Positions 1 through 12,424 are shown, counted from the first letter of the stretch. The stretch is DNA of 64,000 nt from Tyto alba (GCF_018691265.1 NW_024881330.1:19426886-19490885); one strand, 5' to 3'. Notes: generated by a model not told the origin, from the sequence alone. Numbers and translations: made by a program.

Positions 1-674
1 TTAAAAGAAGTTATAATCATTTACTAAAGAATCCACGATGGAGGACTGGTTCCTAGGAGTTAGTTAGTCCCTTTAAGTCAATAGGAGGTTGTGCCAGTGA
101 TGAGAGTAGAGACAGAGCTGCACCCTGTCACAGGTTATAGAAATAAGTGTTTTTAATCTCCTTGACCTCTATGTCTCCAAGTTCAATTATAGACTTGCTG
201 GGGAAGGGAGGAGCAGTGCTGCACTCCCTTCAGTTCCTACTCCTTTCCTCCTTTCCCCATGTACAGCATGAAGGAAACAAGCAGGACCAGACTGCAGCAG
301 GGCACAGGACATGGGAGAAACAGCAAAACTTGGGCAGGTCCTTGTGACTGTGGTGCCTGGTGTAGTCCTGTTGTCCCAAAACCTGTTGTTCTGCAGGGCG
401 AGAATCAGCAGCATGATGAACCCCAGCTCTGCAGAGGTCAATGTGGTAATCCCTCACGGGGGTACATCCTTGTAGGGCAGGGCATCCTCCAGGCTTCTCC
501 CAGGTAACTCCCATGCAGAAGAGATGGTGTGATCAGGTTGGGTATAGGGCTCGGACAGCCTGGAACTGGATGTTTGTGAGGTGTGAGCCATTCTGTATTC
601 ATAAATAACAGTGACAACTAAGTTTCTTCCATGGGTTTGAAAACCAAACTGAATGGAAATATGATTGGATACAA
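1..674. other. Unrecognised non-coding sequence
   Basis: Short overlapping open frames of 66 to 94 codons occur on both strands between 147 and 687. None resembles a family I recognise, and they shadow one another, so I do not call a gene. The base composition around 230-520 is somewhat richer in G+C than the flanks. It could be part of an old repeat or a non-coding RNA exon, but nothing in the sequence decides this. Confidence 0.4.
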
Positions 675-793
675 TTTCAAGTTGCAATTGGACAGGGTGC
701 TAGGTAATCTTGTCTGGACCCTGTTTCCCACAAAGGGTTGGACCAGATGTTTTGGAGTTCCCTTCCAACCTGGACTGTTCTATGATTCTATGA
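675..793 (+). repeat. CR1 LINE, 3'-end fragment
   Basis: This is the extreme 3' untranslated end of a CR1 retrotransposon. The diagnostic text is the run leading into CCCTTCCAACCTGGAC at about 760-776, followed by the terminal octamer repeat TTCTATGATTCTATGA ending at 793. The 5' limit is blurred because the copy is truncated and diverged. CR1 copies are typically truncated at the 5' end, so a short 3' stub is the expected form. It has no coding capacity. Confidence 0.85.
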
Positions 794-2269
794 AACTTAA
801 GCTTAGTCTCTTTTGTAGGGATAACATACAACCTTTGAACTCAGAAGACTAATTAAAAAATGTTTAACTGCAGAGATCCTTGTCTCTTCATATAATATAA
901 CTTGTTTTATTTAAAAATAAATAAATAAATCCTATGCTAGAAACAAAAGTCAAAATAATGGATCAAGGAAAAATATATTTCAGGTCATCTGTGATGTTAT
1001 GAAAACTAGAAAATTTATTCCTACAGCAATATTTTTTGTAAGGTAGAAAGAAAACAGCATGCTGTTACGGTTTTTCAGTCATAGTAGGCCTATCTGAAAT
1101 AAACTTTTTTTCAGCTCTGCTTGGGTCACTTCACACTTTCTCAGAAACTGATTGTCTACACAAATTAAAAAGAAAAAGGAATGAATGAGAAAGAAAAAAG
1201 CTCAAACCTGACACATAAAGTACATAAAGTACTAGTTATGGAATTCAAACTTTCCCTGATGCCCAAGTGAGTGATATAAATCCATCTTACTAAATTGCTC
1301 ATATTCTCACTGTATCTTCTGTCTGGAAGTGGGTGTCCTTAACCTGGAATCTCACTGCCAAGGGCAGAAACTGTCCTTCTGAACCTCTCCTTCACAGTCA
1401 GGTTTCTCTGCCCTCTTCTCTGCTTTCAATTACTATAAGGCAAAAGAAAATCAGTACCAGTTTGAAGGACTTTTTTTAAAGAATTGAAGAGTTATATTTC
1501 TCTGAGCTCCGCAGTTTTGTTTGAGACAGCAGGGAGGAAGGACCAACAGATTAGGTTAAATTTTATGAAAAAGAATCTTTCACTAAAAGATGATATCAGT
1601 AAAAGAATCTTCATTAAATGAAGAAAAGTTAGGGATGATTTCCAGAAGGCATTTCATTCCAATTATGTAATTTTACAACTGTATTTTCCCTAGGCAATAA
1701 ATAGTTAAATTGTCACTTTGATAAGAAATATTAACCATTTACCTTTCTATCATTTGCCTTTATTTCAATTTTGCTTTTAGATACTCAGCTCCAAACACTG
1801 TTTATTAATCATGTTTGCACTAGAGGTACATGCAACAGGAAACACTTGTGCAATCTTTTTTTTTTCTCTGAGTGCTTTAGCAAAAAACAATATTTGATGC
1901 ACATCTCTAGTAGCATCCTGAAAGCCAGAAGACAGTTCCTGCTAATAGTACTTTAATCTCATGCATAAATAAGAAAATTATGACAACTGAAATAATGTTT
2001 TAATAACTTACATTTGAATATTGAAAGACTCTCTATAAGTTTCTGAGAAAAAAAAAAAACATAGGAACTGGGCCTACCTTGAAGTGGCACATTGCTTTTT
2101 TTCTCCTTCTGCTTTCTTTCTTTCCTCTAGAGAGCAATTGCTACAAAATCCACCTACTTTATTCTGTACTTTAAATGAGTGAAATTAATCACAAATCTGT
2201 TTGATAATTACTAAAAATAATCTTTAAAAATCTTCTCCAATTACTACAGGTTTCTAGCATCTCTTGTCC

Positions 2270-2271
<2 letters not shown>
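794..2271. other. AT-rich non-coding sequence
   Basis: I see no gene or recognisable repeat here. Frames are closed by frequent stops; the longest is 61 codons (1771-1956). Short homopolymers occur, for example A12 near 2048. An imperfect local repeat of AAAGAATCTT lies near 1570-1612. Confidence 0.5.
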
Positions 2272-2313
<42 letters not shown>

Positions 2314-2340
2314 CAAAAAACAAACAAACAAACAAAAAAA
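2272..2340 (+). repeat. CAAAA/CAAA simple repeat
   Basis: An almost pure A/C tract of about 69 bp is made of CAAAA, CAAAAA and CAAA units with no other base. It may be a decayed poly(A) tail that gained regular C substitutions, or an independent microsatellite. The 65-codon frame across it (Lys/Asn/Thr/Gln-rich) is an artefact of the repeat. Confidence 0.9.
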
Positions 2341-3773
2341 CCCCACAACCCTGATTTTTGATGAGAAAGGTAAGACTACATCAATAGCACTCACCATGGA
2401 GTATCACAATCTATACAACTACAAGGTTACTAAAAGACAGGTACTTCCAATTTTTTCTTAACGGAACAGTATTTATCTCACAGACTGACAACTGATACAT
2501 GAACATGACCTGTGGTCTAACATTTCCAGAACTTTTGGCAGCCTTTGAGACAGTTGTCCATCGAGTCACGCATTTCTGGGACAGAGCAGCACTGGATAAA
2601 ATCACACCGAATAGGTTCCACTCCATTTCTGCAGAATTATGGTGTCCTGTAAGTGTTTCAATGACTATGCAGTGAGTTCTGAATGCAGAGAAGTAGTGAA
2701 GAAAAGATGAGCTTTCTTCTGCCTTCTGTTACATTGGTGCACATGGCTTGGTTGAAATTCAAGAGACTTGTACACAACTTCACAACATAAAACTAGCCAG
2801 GGAGAGTCTGGTCACCTCCAAGACAGACTTTCAATCTCTGACCATCCAGAAAATTTGCAGTCAGTAGAGGAAGCACGTGGAGCTACAGGACAGCAGCAGG
2901 ATGTCTCTATGGATTGTCCATGGTCTTTTAGAAATATAGCCACTTTCAAGATTGCATTCTGAGAAGTGCTTAGCCCAAGTTTGAAGCTGAAAGCACCATC
3001 TAGTCTACTGAGGGATGGTGTTGGGGTTTTTTCCTTCTTTCCCTTTATTGCTCTATTCATGTCATTTGAGAAGAAAAAATATAAAGTAATCATGTAGCAT
3101 CACTGTATATATCATGGCTATACAGGCATCTGCACTGATTAAGTAACATCAGTGATGTTTATAGCTTAACTAACTTTGAGTTCATTTGTGATAGTTAGCC
3201 TCATTGAAACAGAAATGACAGATCACAAGAGTAAACCTCTGCCATAAGCAGTAGTTTATTCAAATAGTACTCTAATCCATGATCATACTCAATATGTTCT
3301 GTAAGACCATCTTAACAGCAATCTTAGTATTGTATTTGACTTGTATTATTTTCTTAAGGAAATCACAAATCTAAGCTAGATTTGTAGGGGCTTTCCATTT
3401 AGGTAAACTTACACTCATTGAACCAAATCAAGACTGAATGCATATTTTAAAATGAAAAATTAGTAAATGAAAATTTACCACAAATTATCAACACAAGTTC
3501 TGAATACTTATGTTATTTGAATTGTAAATATGGCTAGTGCAATTAAAATATGCTGCAGTGTGTGATAGAGCATTTGCTTGGCAATGTGTTAATAGCCCCG
3601 TTCTTCTGCTCAGGTACAGCTGGCAGCTGTTCAGAAGTCTCAGGAGCATTAAAGAGAAAAAAATCATCCCTAACACAAGCTTCTTAATGTATTTAAACAC
3701 AGAAGGCCCTTCTCATGCAAAACACAAAAGTTATTCATTTCCTTATAATATGAACAGCAATAAATTTACAGTT
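2341..3773. other. Unrecognised non-coding sequence
   Basis: Mixed-composition DNA with scattered frames below 100 codons on both strands (for example 2812-3093 minus and 3537-3836 plus, the latter running into a CR1 fragment). None matches a family I know, and no CR1 or LTR text is visible. Confidence 0.4.
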
Positions 3774-3830
3774 ATCATAGAATGCCAGATTGGATGGGAC
3801 CTCAAGGATCATCTGGTCCAATCTTTAAGC
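3774..3830 (-). repeat. CR1 LINE, short 3'-end fragment
   Basis: Read on the minus strand, this is the last few dozen bases of a CR1 element. The plus strand shows ATCATAGAATGCCAGATTGG followed by a diverged GGGACCTCAAGGATCATCTGGTCC block, the classical start of a reversed CR1 tail. More degraded CR1 sequence may continue to about 3920, but I cannot support it. Confidence 0.75.
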
Positions 3831-4439
3831 CATTAGCATGCATCTTCACATCTTTCTAAAACCACAGCTACACATCCAGCTCATTCTGGCCATCTATAAT
3901 AGTCACACTGGATCAGCTGATGCAATTCCACTGAGATTCCAGCTGGCATCAGGTAAGGACAGACAAACAGTGGTTTCTCCTTAGTGAACAGTTACAGAGC
4001 CAGTGCAATTCACACTACAGCTTTCATGTGAAGACAAGTTCCATGGTGACACAGTTAGTAATTGATAAAAAATTGGTTTCTGTTGAAGATGATCTCGTGT
4101 GAGTGGCAAAGTAGCCAGCAGTGCTTGCTCTGCAAGACAGTTCCAAGGAAGGGCAGATGTGAAGTCTTATATTAAGGTCCTTACAGGATGGCAAAGAAGA
4201 CAGCTTCTGCATGTGGGAGCTCTCTGATATAACTGGAGTCTTAGGGTGGTCTGAGCTAGTAACGAGCCAGTAAATGGCAACAAGCTGTGATTGCTAGGTG
4301 TCCTTTTCTGTTCTCCTAAGATTTAACTTGCACATAGCTTCAGTAGCTTTGTTTAGACACAAAGCAGGTATTGGATAAAATATATTTTATTGAAAATAGG
4401 AAACACGCCCATGTTATGATTAGGACACTAATAACCATC
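3831..4439. other. Non-coding sequence beyond CR1 stub
   Basis: No gene is recognised. The first 90 bases could be badly decayed CR1. The remainder is ordinary AT-rich sequence with no frame above 62 codons. Confidence 0.35.
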
Positions 4440-4765
4440 CTTTGTCCACTGCCCCAGGGCATGGGGTTAGGGCTACCCTAAACAGGGAGCACACCGCAGG
4501 CTGGTGGGGTCTGTGGGGGCACGGGGAGCATGGCCATGGTTTGGAGCCCAGTGCGGGGAGTGCCATGGATGAGGCGGTGGAGCCCGGCATGCCAGGCCGT
4601 CAGAAAGCAAGGAAGGGGGAGATCCAGTGCTCAGGTACCTGGCTCAGGATAAGGACTGTTTCAGCAGTGGGAAACGGAGCTGGGCTGTTTGCAGGTTCCT
4701 GGGGAGTCTTTGCAACTGTAGATATGCTGGCAGCAGAGTCCCTTTCCTGAGCACACGGAGGGATG
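4440..4765. other. GC-rich island, unclassified
   Basis: A sharp rise in G+C sets this stretch apart from AT-rich neighbours on both sides. It contains several CpG sites and a 102-codon plus-strand frame (4442-4750) with overlapping shadows in other frames, as expected where stop codons are rare. The peptide is rich in Gly and Ala and has no motif I recognise. It could be a transposable-element remnant, a non-coding RNA exon or a small regulatory element. Confidence 0.4.
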
Positions 4766-6719
4766 AGTTGGCCCTAGGAAGGGCTCGTTACAGCTGTATC
4801 GGTGTGCTCTGAAAGCTGCTTTGAAAGATTCCTCTACATTCATGAAAACCTATGCAGCTACTGTTACTACTAATAACAAAGGGGGGAAATTCTGGCAATG
4901 TTTATGGAAGAAAGACCGTTGACTTTATCAGGTTTTCCAGTCTATCCAAAAACTGGTTTTCCAACCAGTGCAAATGTTCCTTAAAAGAATAGAGGGTTTA
5001 TATTAGACCCGGTGGAACTTTGTGGATCCTCATACTAATCATTATAAGCAACTAGTCCTTTTCATGGTGGAATGAACACAGCACTGAATGTGAGAGCAGG
5101 GATGAGATATCTTTATGAAAACAAGATCCCCATTTTGAAAAATGCTTAGGACTTTGTCTTTAATAATGCTTGTTTGTATTTCAGATTATAGTTGCATATG
5201 AAGGATGCTACAGTCCAACAGGCAAATCCTACTTCTGATCTTCTTAGCATACCTGATGGAATATTAATATATTTTGTCTGTGTATTAGGATCAAACTGGT
5301 AATTCATATTAATTCAATAGGGCATGTATCTCTAACATCTTTATCATACTTTGATGGAATGACAGTGAGCCAGCCTGATGGACCTAGTTTGTGAGAAATA
5401 ACCATTTCATTCATCTTGCAAAAAAAATTACCTCACCCCCTCATTCTAACAACAGCTTTCATACTTGCCTTACCTATAGATGCATTGTTTTTACAATCAT
5501 AATAAAAGTCATATTTTTCAAAATATAAAAGATATTAAAAAAATAAATAACTATGATTTATCAAATAAATAACTGGGATGTGTGACTCTTAATTGACTTT
5601 TGTCCATATTTTAAAGGCAGCTCTAGTCATGATTATCTACAGTATAACAATAATTGTTTTCTTGGAAAGTACAGTGTATGAGTATTTAACACTGAAATTT
5701 TATCTTTAATAATACTGGTTTGTAAATTGATGAAAAAAATATTACTTAATTTCTTAAAATCTAAAAATAATGTTAGAAAAAGTTTTTATTTGTATTCCCT
5801 TAAATCCCATTGAATTCCTAGTTGGAATATTTCACACATATTTGGGGATAAACATGGAAAGATTTTACAATATTATGCACAATATCTTAGAGAAATAATT
5901 TTTCATTATATAAATAGTGCTTGCATATGTTTTAATTTAGGAATTTTTCAGAAATTTAACTTGTAGATATGGCTATTGTCTTCAAAACCATTTAAAATAG
6001 TCCCTGTTTTATTATGCTAACCTTTTAAATTATCTAATTGGCAGTACCATAGTAAACCCATATAGAAAACTATGAGCATTTTCTCTCAATATCTTTTATG
6101 AGTTGTCCCTTTCTAAAACTTTTAGCTCTTATTAAACATTCACATGCTTAGTTTACTTATGTGATTTGGGTCTCTGAAGATTGTTATCCTTTTGTAGGAG
6201 TTCATGAAAGAAAAAAAATCCCTTTTGCCATCTTCCTAAGACTTTCCACTACTGTATTATTTCTATTTATCACAAAACCAACGAAGTATCACAAATACAC
6301 ATATAGACAGATTTTGAATTAGAGCAAAACTCAGCATGAATATCTTCCTTAGGGCAGCACCTGGCTTTTATTTTCAGGTTTTAATTCCCAAAATGGAAAC
6401 ATTTCTATTATTATTTTTTTAAAAATGAAATAGTATTTCTTATAAAAATATTTGGCACCTGAAAGCCTTTAACCATTCTTTCTTTGTTATTTATTCTTTT
6501 TTGTGCTGGCAGTCTACACTCCTGCTTAAAGCTATGCTGGACCATGTTAAAAAAAAAAAAAAGTATTTGTGTACATAAAGTAGATTCCAATAACAAAACT
6601 GTGGTCCAAAAAAAGAGATATTAAATACATGCCAGACTGCAGAGGTGCCTAAAATCAGTATGTGCACATGAAAGGCTTCCCAGGCTGTAAAGCACAGGGA
6701 GAGAAATGCCTCCCTGGAA
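4766..6719. other. Very AT-rich non-coding sequence
   Basis: Stops are dense in all frames and no repeat family is recognised. From about 5450 to 6130 the sequence is exceptionally AT-rich and nearly free of CpG, with many ATTA/TAAT cores. That composition is common in both neutral deserts and conserved non-coding elements, so it is not evidence by itself. A run of 14 A lies near 6549-6562. Confidence 0.45.
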
Positions 6720-6965
6720 CACTGATTAGTGCTCAACTCCTGGAGAGCAGCAGGGTTTCAGATGTTCCCCTGTAGTCAGCGTTTCTGACCAGCTGCTCCC
6801 TGCTCAGCACACAGGCTGCTGAAACGCTCATCTGTCCCCAGGCAGTGGGGTCCCCACCAGGGAAGAAAATCACCTTGTTTCAGCCAGAGCCTTCTGCCAG
6901 CGCTGGCAGCTGTGCTGACAGAAAGCAGGCAGCAGCATGGGAAAAGGGAGGGAGACGTTAGTGAG
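6720..6965. other. GC-richer stretch with perfect palindromes
   Basis: Two exact self-complementary segments lie within 65 bp: GTGGGG-T-CCCCAC at 6845-6857 and the 16-bp perfect palindrome CTGCCAGCGCTGGCAG at 6894-6909. The surrounding sequence is GC-richer than its flanks. The minus-strand 81-codon frame over part of it (6491-6736) ends in a poly-T-derived Phe run and is not a credible gene. Confidence 0.5.
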
Positions 6966-8175
6966 GGCTACCAAAAATCTCTTGAAATCCTGCAAGAAAT
7001 TTTATATGTGTATCTGTACTTTTATACAGATAACCATATTTTATAGATACCTAAACTTTATTTGCCTCATAGGATCCTTACACCACTCTGACCACGTAAA
7101 AGTGCTGTAAAGCAGGTAGAAATTTTTTTTTTTTTTTCAATATAAGGGCTTTGCTCCTGAAGGAACTTCATTCACATTACTGTAATAAAAAATATGCCAA
7201 GGGTGACTGGAGAAGGTTTCGCTATGTCTCTCCTTCCACAGAAATACCTAGAGCTTGAAGCAACAAGAGGGTTTTGGGTTCACTGAAAGGCACGGGAAAA
7301 TTAAGCAATAAGAAAAACTAAACAAAGGGATAGCTAGCATGGTGGGAAATCACAGAAGTCTCTCCTTAATACAATACATGAAAATCTAATATTCTTAAAG
7401 GAGGGTTGTGGTGTTTCAGCCAGTCCTTACAGTAGAGTTACTAGAAACACTCAAATCAAAAGTAAACCTCTGGGCATCTAACCTGGGCAGCCTAAGAGGA
7501 AGCAAAAAGCTTCGCACAGTCCCATGGGGAGAAACAACAGACAAGCTCAAAATCTGTGTGGAAAACCAAGCCACTTTTTCTTAGACATCAGGTTTTTATC
7601 TCAAGACTATACTGCCTGTGTGAAATTGCATGAGTTGCAGGTTTAAAGCAATAAAGCTTAGGTCAAGCTGTATTAATATATCAGAAGGTCACCCAGCGAC
7701 ATTCACTAGGCTACTCTTTATGCCTCATCTTAAATTAATTCTGGACCTTATGGTGGACCAATTTTATAACATGGCAGAGGAGCTGGAATCGCTGATGTAT
7801 AATTTCTGCCAGCTAAAAGCAATATCAAAGCCATTCCATTTTTAATAACTGTGGTATATTTAATAAATCATCAACTAATATCGGAACAAGGATATTATAA
7901 AAAGTAGAGCTACATGCATTGTCTATCCATGTAGACACTGGTTTGCTTATTGTATTATATTCAAGATTTCCTTGTACATTTTAGAAGAACAGAATGATGA
8001 TTTCTATCTAAGTACAAGAATGTTTTATTGGAGGTATCAGATAACCTTGACTCTGCCCTGTAGTGACACCTAGATGAAATAAAGATGAACAAAACACATT
8101 TTCTTCTTAAAAATCGGTGTCAGAAGGGAAACCTTCTTTCAAGTCCTTGCCCAAGGGACAACTAATGCATATTGC
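6966..8175. other. Non-coding sequence with T15 tract
   Basis: No gene is recognised. A T15 homopolymer lies at 7123-7137. The longest frame is 71 codons (7630-7845), with no family resemblance. Confidence 0.4.
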
Positions 8176-8562
8176 ATGAAACAATCAGAGAATAAAAGAA
8201 AAAAACATAACAGAAAGTGGAATTCTAGACAGCCCCATTCTTCTTCCAAAGGGAAAATATGTATCACCAGCTCCAGAACTGTGTTTCTTCCCACCAACTT
8301 CAAAACACTGAATGTGGTCAATGCCCAGCTTCATGTTCCCCAGTTTCTACTTTGCCTGAATGATGAGGTTGTTACCTCAGACAAGAAAATCTCTTTGAAG
8401 TTGAGAGGAATCCAGATTTTCAACTTTGTAAGGACACTTGTACATTCTGAGAAAAAGATAGTCACCATCATACCAGTATTTGTTTCCTCTTTCCAGTTAC
8501 TGGTTTTGGAAATCAGAATTGGTTTAGAGTTAACTGAAGTGGTTGTCAGTTTTGTGCCTTGA
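8176..8562 (+). CDS. Unrecognised 128-codon open frame, doubtful
   Basis: This is the longest open frame in the window outside a recognised transposable element. The N-terminal third is basic and Ser-rich. The C-terminal half is hydrophobic, with Val/Ile/Leu stretches around residues 85-128, but no clear membrane helix or catalytic motif is visible. A second plus-strand frame overlaps its end in another phase (8543-8896). The length is within reach of chance for 64 kb of AT-rich DNA. It could also be a fragment of an old element I cannot name, or nothing. Confidence 0.12.
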   Translation: MKQSENKRKKHNRKWNSRQPHSSSKGKICITSSRTVFLPTNFKTLNVVNAQLHVPQFLLCLNDEVVTSDKKISLKLRGIQIFNFVRTLVHSEKKIVTIIPVFVSSFQLLVLEIRIGLELTEVVVSFVP

Positions 8563-8896
8563 AAGGCCTAGAAAGAGTGCAAGGGCTGGGAGAACATGTC
8601 CTGGACCAGGGACAGATCAGGGAAGGGTGCATCATGGTTGTAGCTATTATCCAGAGACTCCCTCACACCTGATCCTCCTTAATAATTGTCATTACGGGTT
8701 AAACGATCAACATGCAACAGAGCACAGCCAAGAGACAGTCACATGCCTGTTCCCAAATGATGACTTTGCTTTCCTCACACACCCGCTTCAGCCCAGAGAG
8801 TGGCCTTGGGCCATGAATTCCTCTATCTTCATCTACAGCAATGAGAACTGCAAAAGATGCCTGTGTCCTCTCCATCACAGACTCTGGGGGCTGTGA
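8543..8896 (+). CDS. Unrecognised 117-codon open frame, doubtful
   Basis: It overlaps the end of the preceding frame by 20 bases in a different phase. The product would be Cys/His/Pro-rich with no recognisable zinc-finger spacing or domain. The two adjacent open frames are slightly unusual for this desert, which is the only reason to list it. There is no splice, promoter or homology support. Confidence 0.1.
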   Translation: MSVLCLERPRKSARAGRTCPGPGTDQGRVHHGCSYYPETPSHLILLNNCHYGLNDQHATEHSQETVTCLFPNDDFAFLTHPLQPREWPWAMNSSIFIYSNENCKRCLCPLHHRLWGL

Positions 8897-11800
8897 ACTT
8901 CATTTTAGTTGCCTAATGCTCTTCATTTACTGTATGGAACTGCTTATTCTGGGTTTCTGAATGACAGTCCCTGAGCCAATTTACCAAAGAATGCAAGCTT
9001 AATCCTTCAGCGTGTAAGAGAAGACTGAATTTTAAGGAGTGATTGATTCCTCTAAAGATGGTCTAAAGTCCAGGTTTTCCATTCCTTGAAAAATTCTGGA
9101 AAAAAGTTGTTCTGGTTTAGAATGAAAAAATACCCTGTATTTTATAATCACCCATGAAGGGAAAATCCTCTTCCAGTCAGACTCATATTTGCATCTCTCA
9201 TCCTGAGGAGCATGTAAAACAAGATTCTGCATCCGTTAATTGCAGATATGTAATTTTTTTGCAAAAATAATATATCACTGGACTAGAGATGGATGCAAGA
9301 CACAGGAGTTGTAACCCAGTGATTATGACGCTTAATGGTGATAGTGAAACAATGAAAAGCTGCAGACAGTAGAGACATCAGGAAAAGTTGCAATTTTTTT
9401 CCTGTACTCTATTTGGTTTCCTTCCATTTTGCTTGAAATCTTGGTTGAAGAAAGGCTGGCTCAGTATTTTGTTCATCATTTCTTATTGGAGACACATTTT
9501 CTGCAACATGACTGGCCTCTTCATATCAAAGAAAGGTTTGAAGTTCTGACTAGAGGTCTCTTTAGCTGATGATAGCTCTGAAGGGATTTACTCATAAAGT
9601 CCTGTACCAGCTGGTGAAAAAGCAATGGATGTTGCTATATCAGATTTGAATGGTAAGAAGTGTTGGTAAACATAAGAGTAACTACATTGAGACAGAGGTA
9701 AAAACATCGTTTCTGTTTCCTATTTCCTTCAGTGGCAAGATGGAGAACTCATATGCAATAATACCTAATTTGTTATTAAAGAACCAGGCATAATTTTGTG
9801 ACTGAATGGTCTGAAGCAGCACATTGGAACCGTGTGAGATTAGTCCTGTAATAGGACTATATCCATCTACTTACTTGCACAACAGTAAGGGAAAGGTTGG
9901 GTTTTAAATCCCCAGATTTGCTTGGTTGAATAGGTACACTGGTGGAAATCTCTGAAATTTATACTAGTGATTACGAGTTGTAATGAAGATTAGAGCTACT
10001 GTAATTCTATCTGATTCATCACAGACAGAGTTTTTCTCATCTTCAAGTCTGAACACAAGAGTGGTTCATGATCCTAAACTTGTTAGATAACTGAGAATTA
10101 GTTTGATTAAATTAGAACCATGTTTTCATGGACACAGCATACCAGTGGGGTCTCTAAGTATGGGAAGGCAATGAATGAGCCTGGGGACTGATGACAAAGC
10201 AATGGGAGTTCTGATGAAACATGAATGTGCAGGTGATCACTGGAACACACTGGCAAGGAAAGCAGCAAGCCTCCAAGTTAGCACTAGAAGACCTCCTAGA
10301 GGTTATGGTTAAGTAAAAGACAATATATAGGTTACTGACATGAGCCACCTGTAGTTTTGTTGCCCAACATACACAGTAGTCAGGCTATGCAATCTAAGTA
10401 TTTTCTTTCTGAGAAGCTGCCAGTCCCATCCCACAATAGCCTCTGGAGGGAACCAGCATCAATGAAAGGGTGCATGCTGAAGGAATAGATGTGGTGAGAT
10501 GGTCCCTGAGCACCTCCTTTGGCCAACATCCCGGCGCCCTTCATGCCGTTTCCTAAGGGGTCATTCTTTGCTAAAAAGATTAAATAGCCTGGCGTTTCTA
10601 GGCCATGTCATTTTGCAACTGAGTTTAGTCAGACACAAGGGATCAGCTCATCTCAAAGTTTCATCTCTTTCAAATGTCTCTTTCAATATGAATCAAAGTT
10701 CCTACTTCTTTTTAATTGCACCAGCATGAAAGTTCAGGTGCAATTCAAATGTGTACATTTCACTAACACATCTTTAGCTTGTAATCCGTTGTCTTAAAAT
10801 AGGCTTAAAATTAAAAGTTAACTTCAACCATAAACATAAAGGCTTCCACAATTACAGCTGTTTCAAATATTTGTTGCATTAATATTCCATAGTTAGTATG
10901 TACTCCTTTGAATATTCACTTGGTTGCTTCATTTAGCAAATCTATTTTAAAAATCGTATTTACAAACATTATTCAGAAGGAAAGAAAATATTTCTGTGCC
11001 TCCAAAATGTAAATTAGTGAATTTTACTTGCCCATTAAATTATGACAATTATTATCTATTACCAGCAAAATCAGCTTTCAGTAACTTGCATCTCAAATAA
11101 ATTTCTGCAGAAACTCATAATTTAATATGTGTCCTGCTGCTGACAAGAATGCATTATTCATTTATCAAGCATTTATCAGCATAGGGGTCTTCAAAAGTAA
11201 TTCTTTGTTCTGAAAATGTTGCCAAAGGATTTCTGGTTAGCAACATACACTGGTGTCTGAAAAAATAAAATCTGCAATTTCTTCTTGTATTCATACATAT
11301 TGTATAATCTGATGTGTGTATACATAACTGTGTGCATGTGTGTTTGTATACATACTTATGTATATTAAATTGTCCATCAGTGACAATCATTTTACCATTT
11401 CTGTTATGCTATTGGATATTTAGATCTGATGTTATTTATAGGAGTATAGGAATATAAATTATAGGAGTAAAACTATATGAAGCACATAAAGACTTCATAT
11501 CCATCTGTCTTGCTAATCCAAAAAAGGACAAAAAAATCTGATTTATACCCACAAAATGACTCCAAATGCAGAAGAAACTGACCTATGTGATTCAACTCTT
11601 TATCAACAACTGTCTAGATATTTTTTTCAGACCCAAGAGCAAAACTGTGACTGTTCAAAAATGTTTCCTTCAATATTTTTATAACCTCTGAAAAGTTTTA
11701 AGATAACTTCATGAATTTTAATATACTGAGCTTGACAGTAAGTTATGGTATTTAACATATATTTGTTTTAGTGATTAATATGGCCAATGTATCAGCTCTT

Positions 11801-11952
11801 GGATGATGCACTCCTAGACTCGAGCAGAACTGCTCTTATGTATGGTGTGAGGCTCTGGTCCTAAACCTTTGAGCTCAATGCCTGGAGTTAGAATTGGAGG
11901 CATTAGCACTTAAGAAGAGGTCTGATGTCATATATGCTGAGGACCTGTCACT
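8897..11952. other. AT-rich non-coding sequence
   Basis: No repeat family or gene is recognised. Frames reach only 64 to 78 codons. A TG/TATA-rich microsatellite-like patch lies at about 11308-11365. The block from about 10740 to 11095 is CpG-free and AT-rich with several homeodomain-type ATTA/TAAT cores, and is listed as a conservation candidate in the findings. Confidence 0.45.
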
Positions 11953-12424
11953 TTGTGTCACTTGTTCGTTGGGTCTATCTTTGAAACTAAATCCTTTATG
12001 ATCCAATTATTACCAAACATAGTTTCAGGTTGTAAACTTTCAGCCCCAAATCCTCTGTTCAAGAACCTTGTGTCAGTTGTATGGAAAACTGTCAGGGAAG
12101 GTAAGACTAAAATCCACCTTCTATGTGGCTGCTTGCAAAGGGCTGCAGCTTTCGTTGAACCCAAAATGCAGAGGCCTCAGGGATATGGGCACATGCTCTG
12201 GGATTACAGGGGAAGTATGGTTCTCAGATATACAGATAAAAGTCTCTACAACAAGCCCAGAAAACTTAACAGGATACACTTGGGTTTGGGTGGCACCTAT
12301 AAAGGAGAATAACATTTCTAGAACTATGCTATATCAGCTCACCATAAAAATCCTTCTGCTATGGACACTGAGACAACAGCCTATCCACCACTATCCACCA
12401 CTTGTGCCACGTTTGAGAGCTTGA
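11953..12424 (+). other. Two overlapping unrecognised open frames
   Basis: Plus-strand frames of 119 codons (11953-12312) and 118 codons (12068-12424) overlap in different phases, with minus-strand shadows of 64 to 68 codons. Neither has a domain I recognise. Overlap of two long frames argues that at most one is real and probably neither is. An exact 10-bp tandem duplication, CTATCCACCA twice, lies at 12381-12400. Confidence 0.25.

Noticed and set aside
4467..4481. TTAGGG and CCCTAA facing each other, like inverted telomeric units
   Set aside because: Only one unit on each side. No array, so no evidence of an interstitial telomere.
11953..12424. Two overlapping frames of 119 and 118 codons
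   Set aside because: Different phases of the same DNA with no motif. A few such lengths are expected by chance in 64 kb of this composition (rough estimate from stop-codon frequency).
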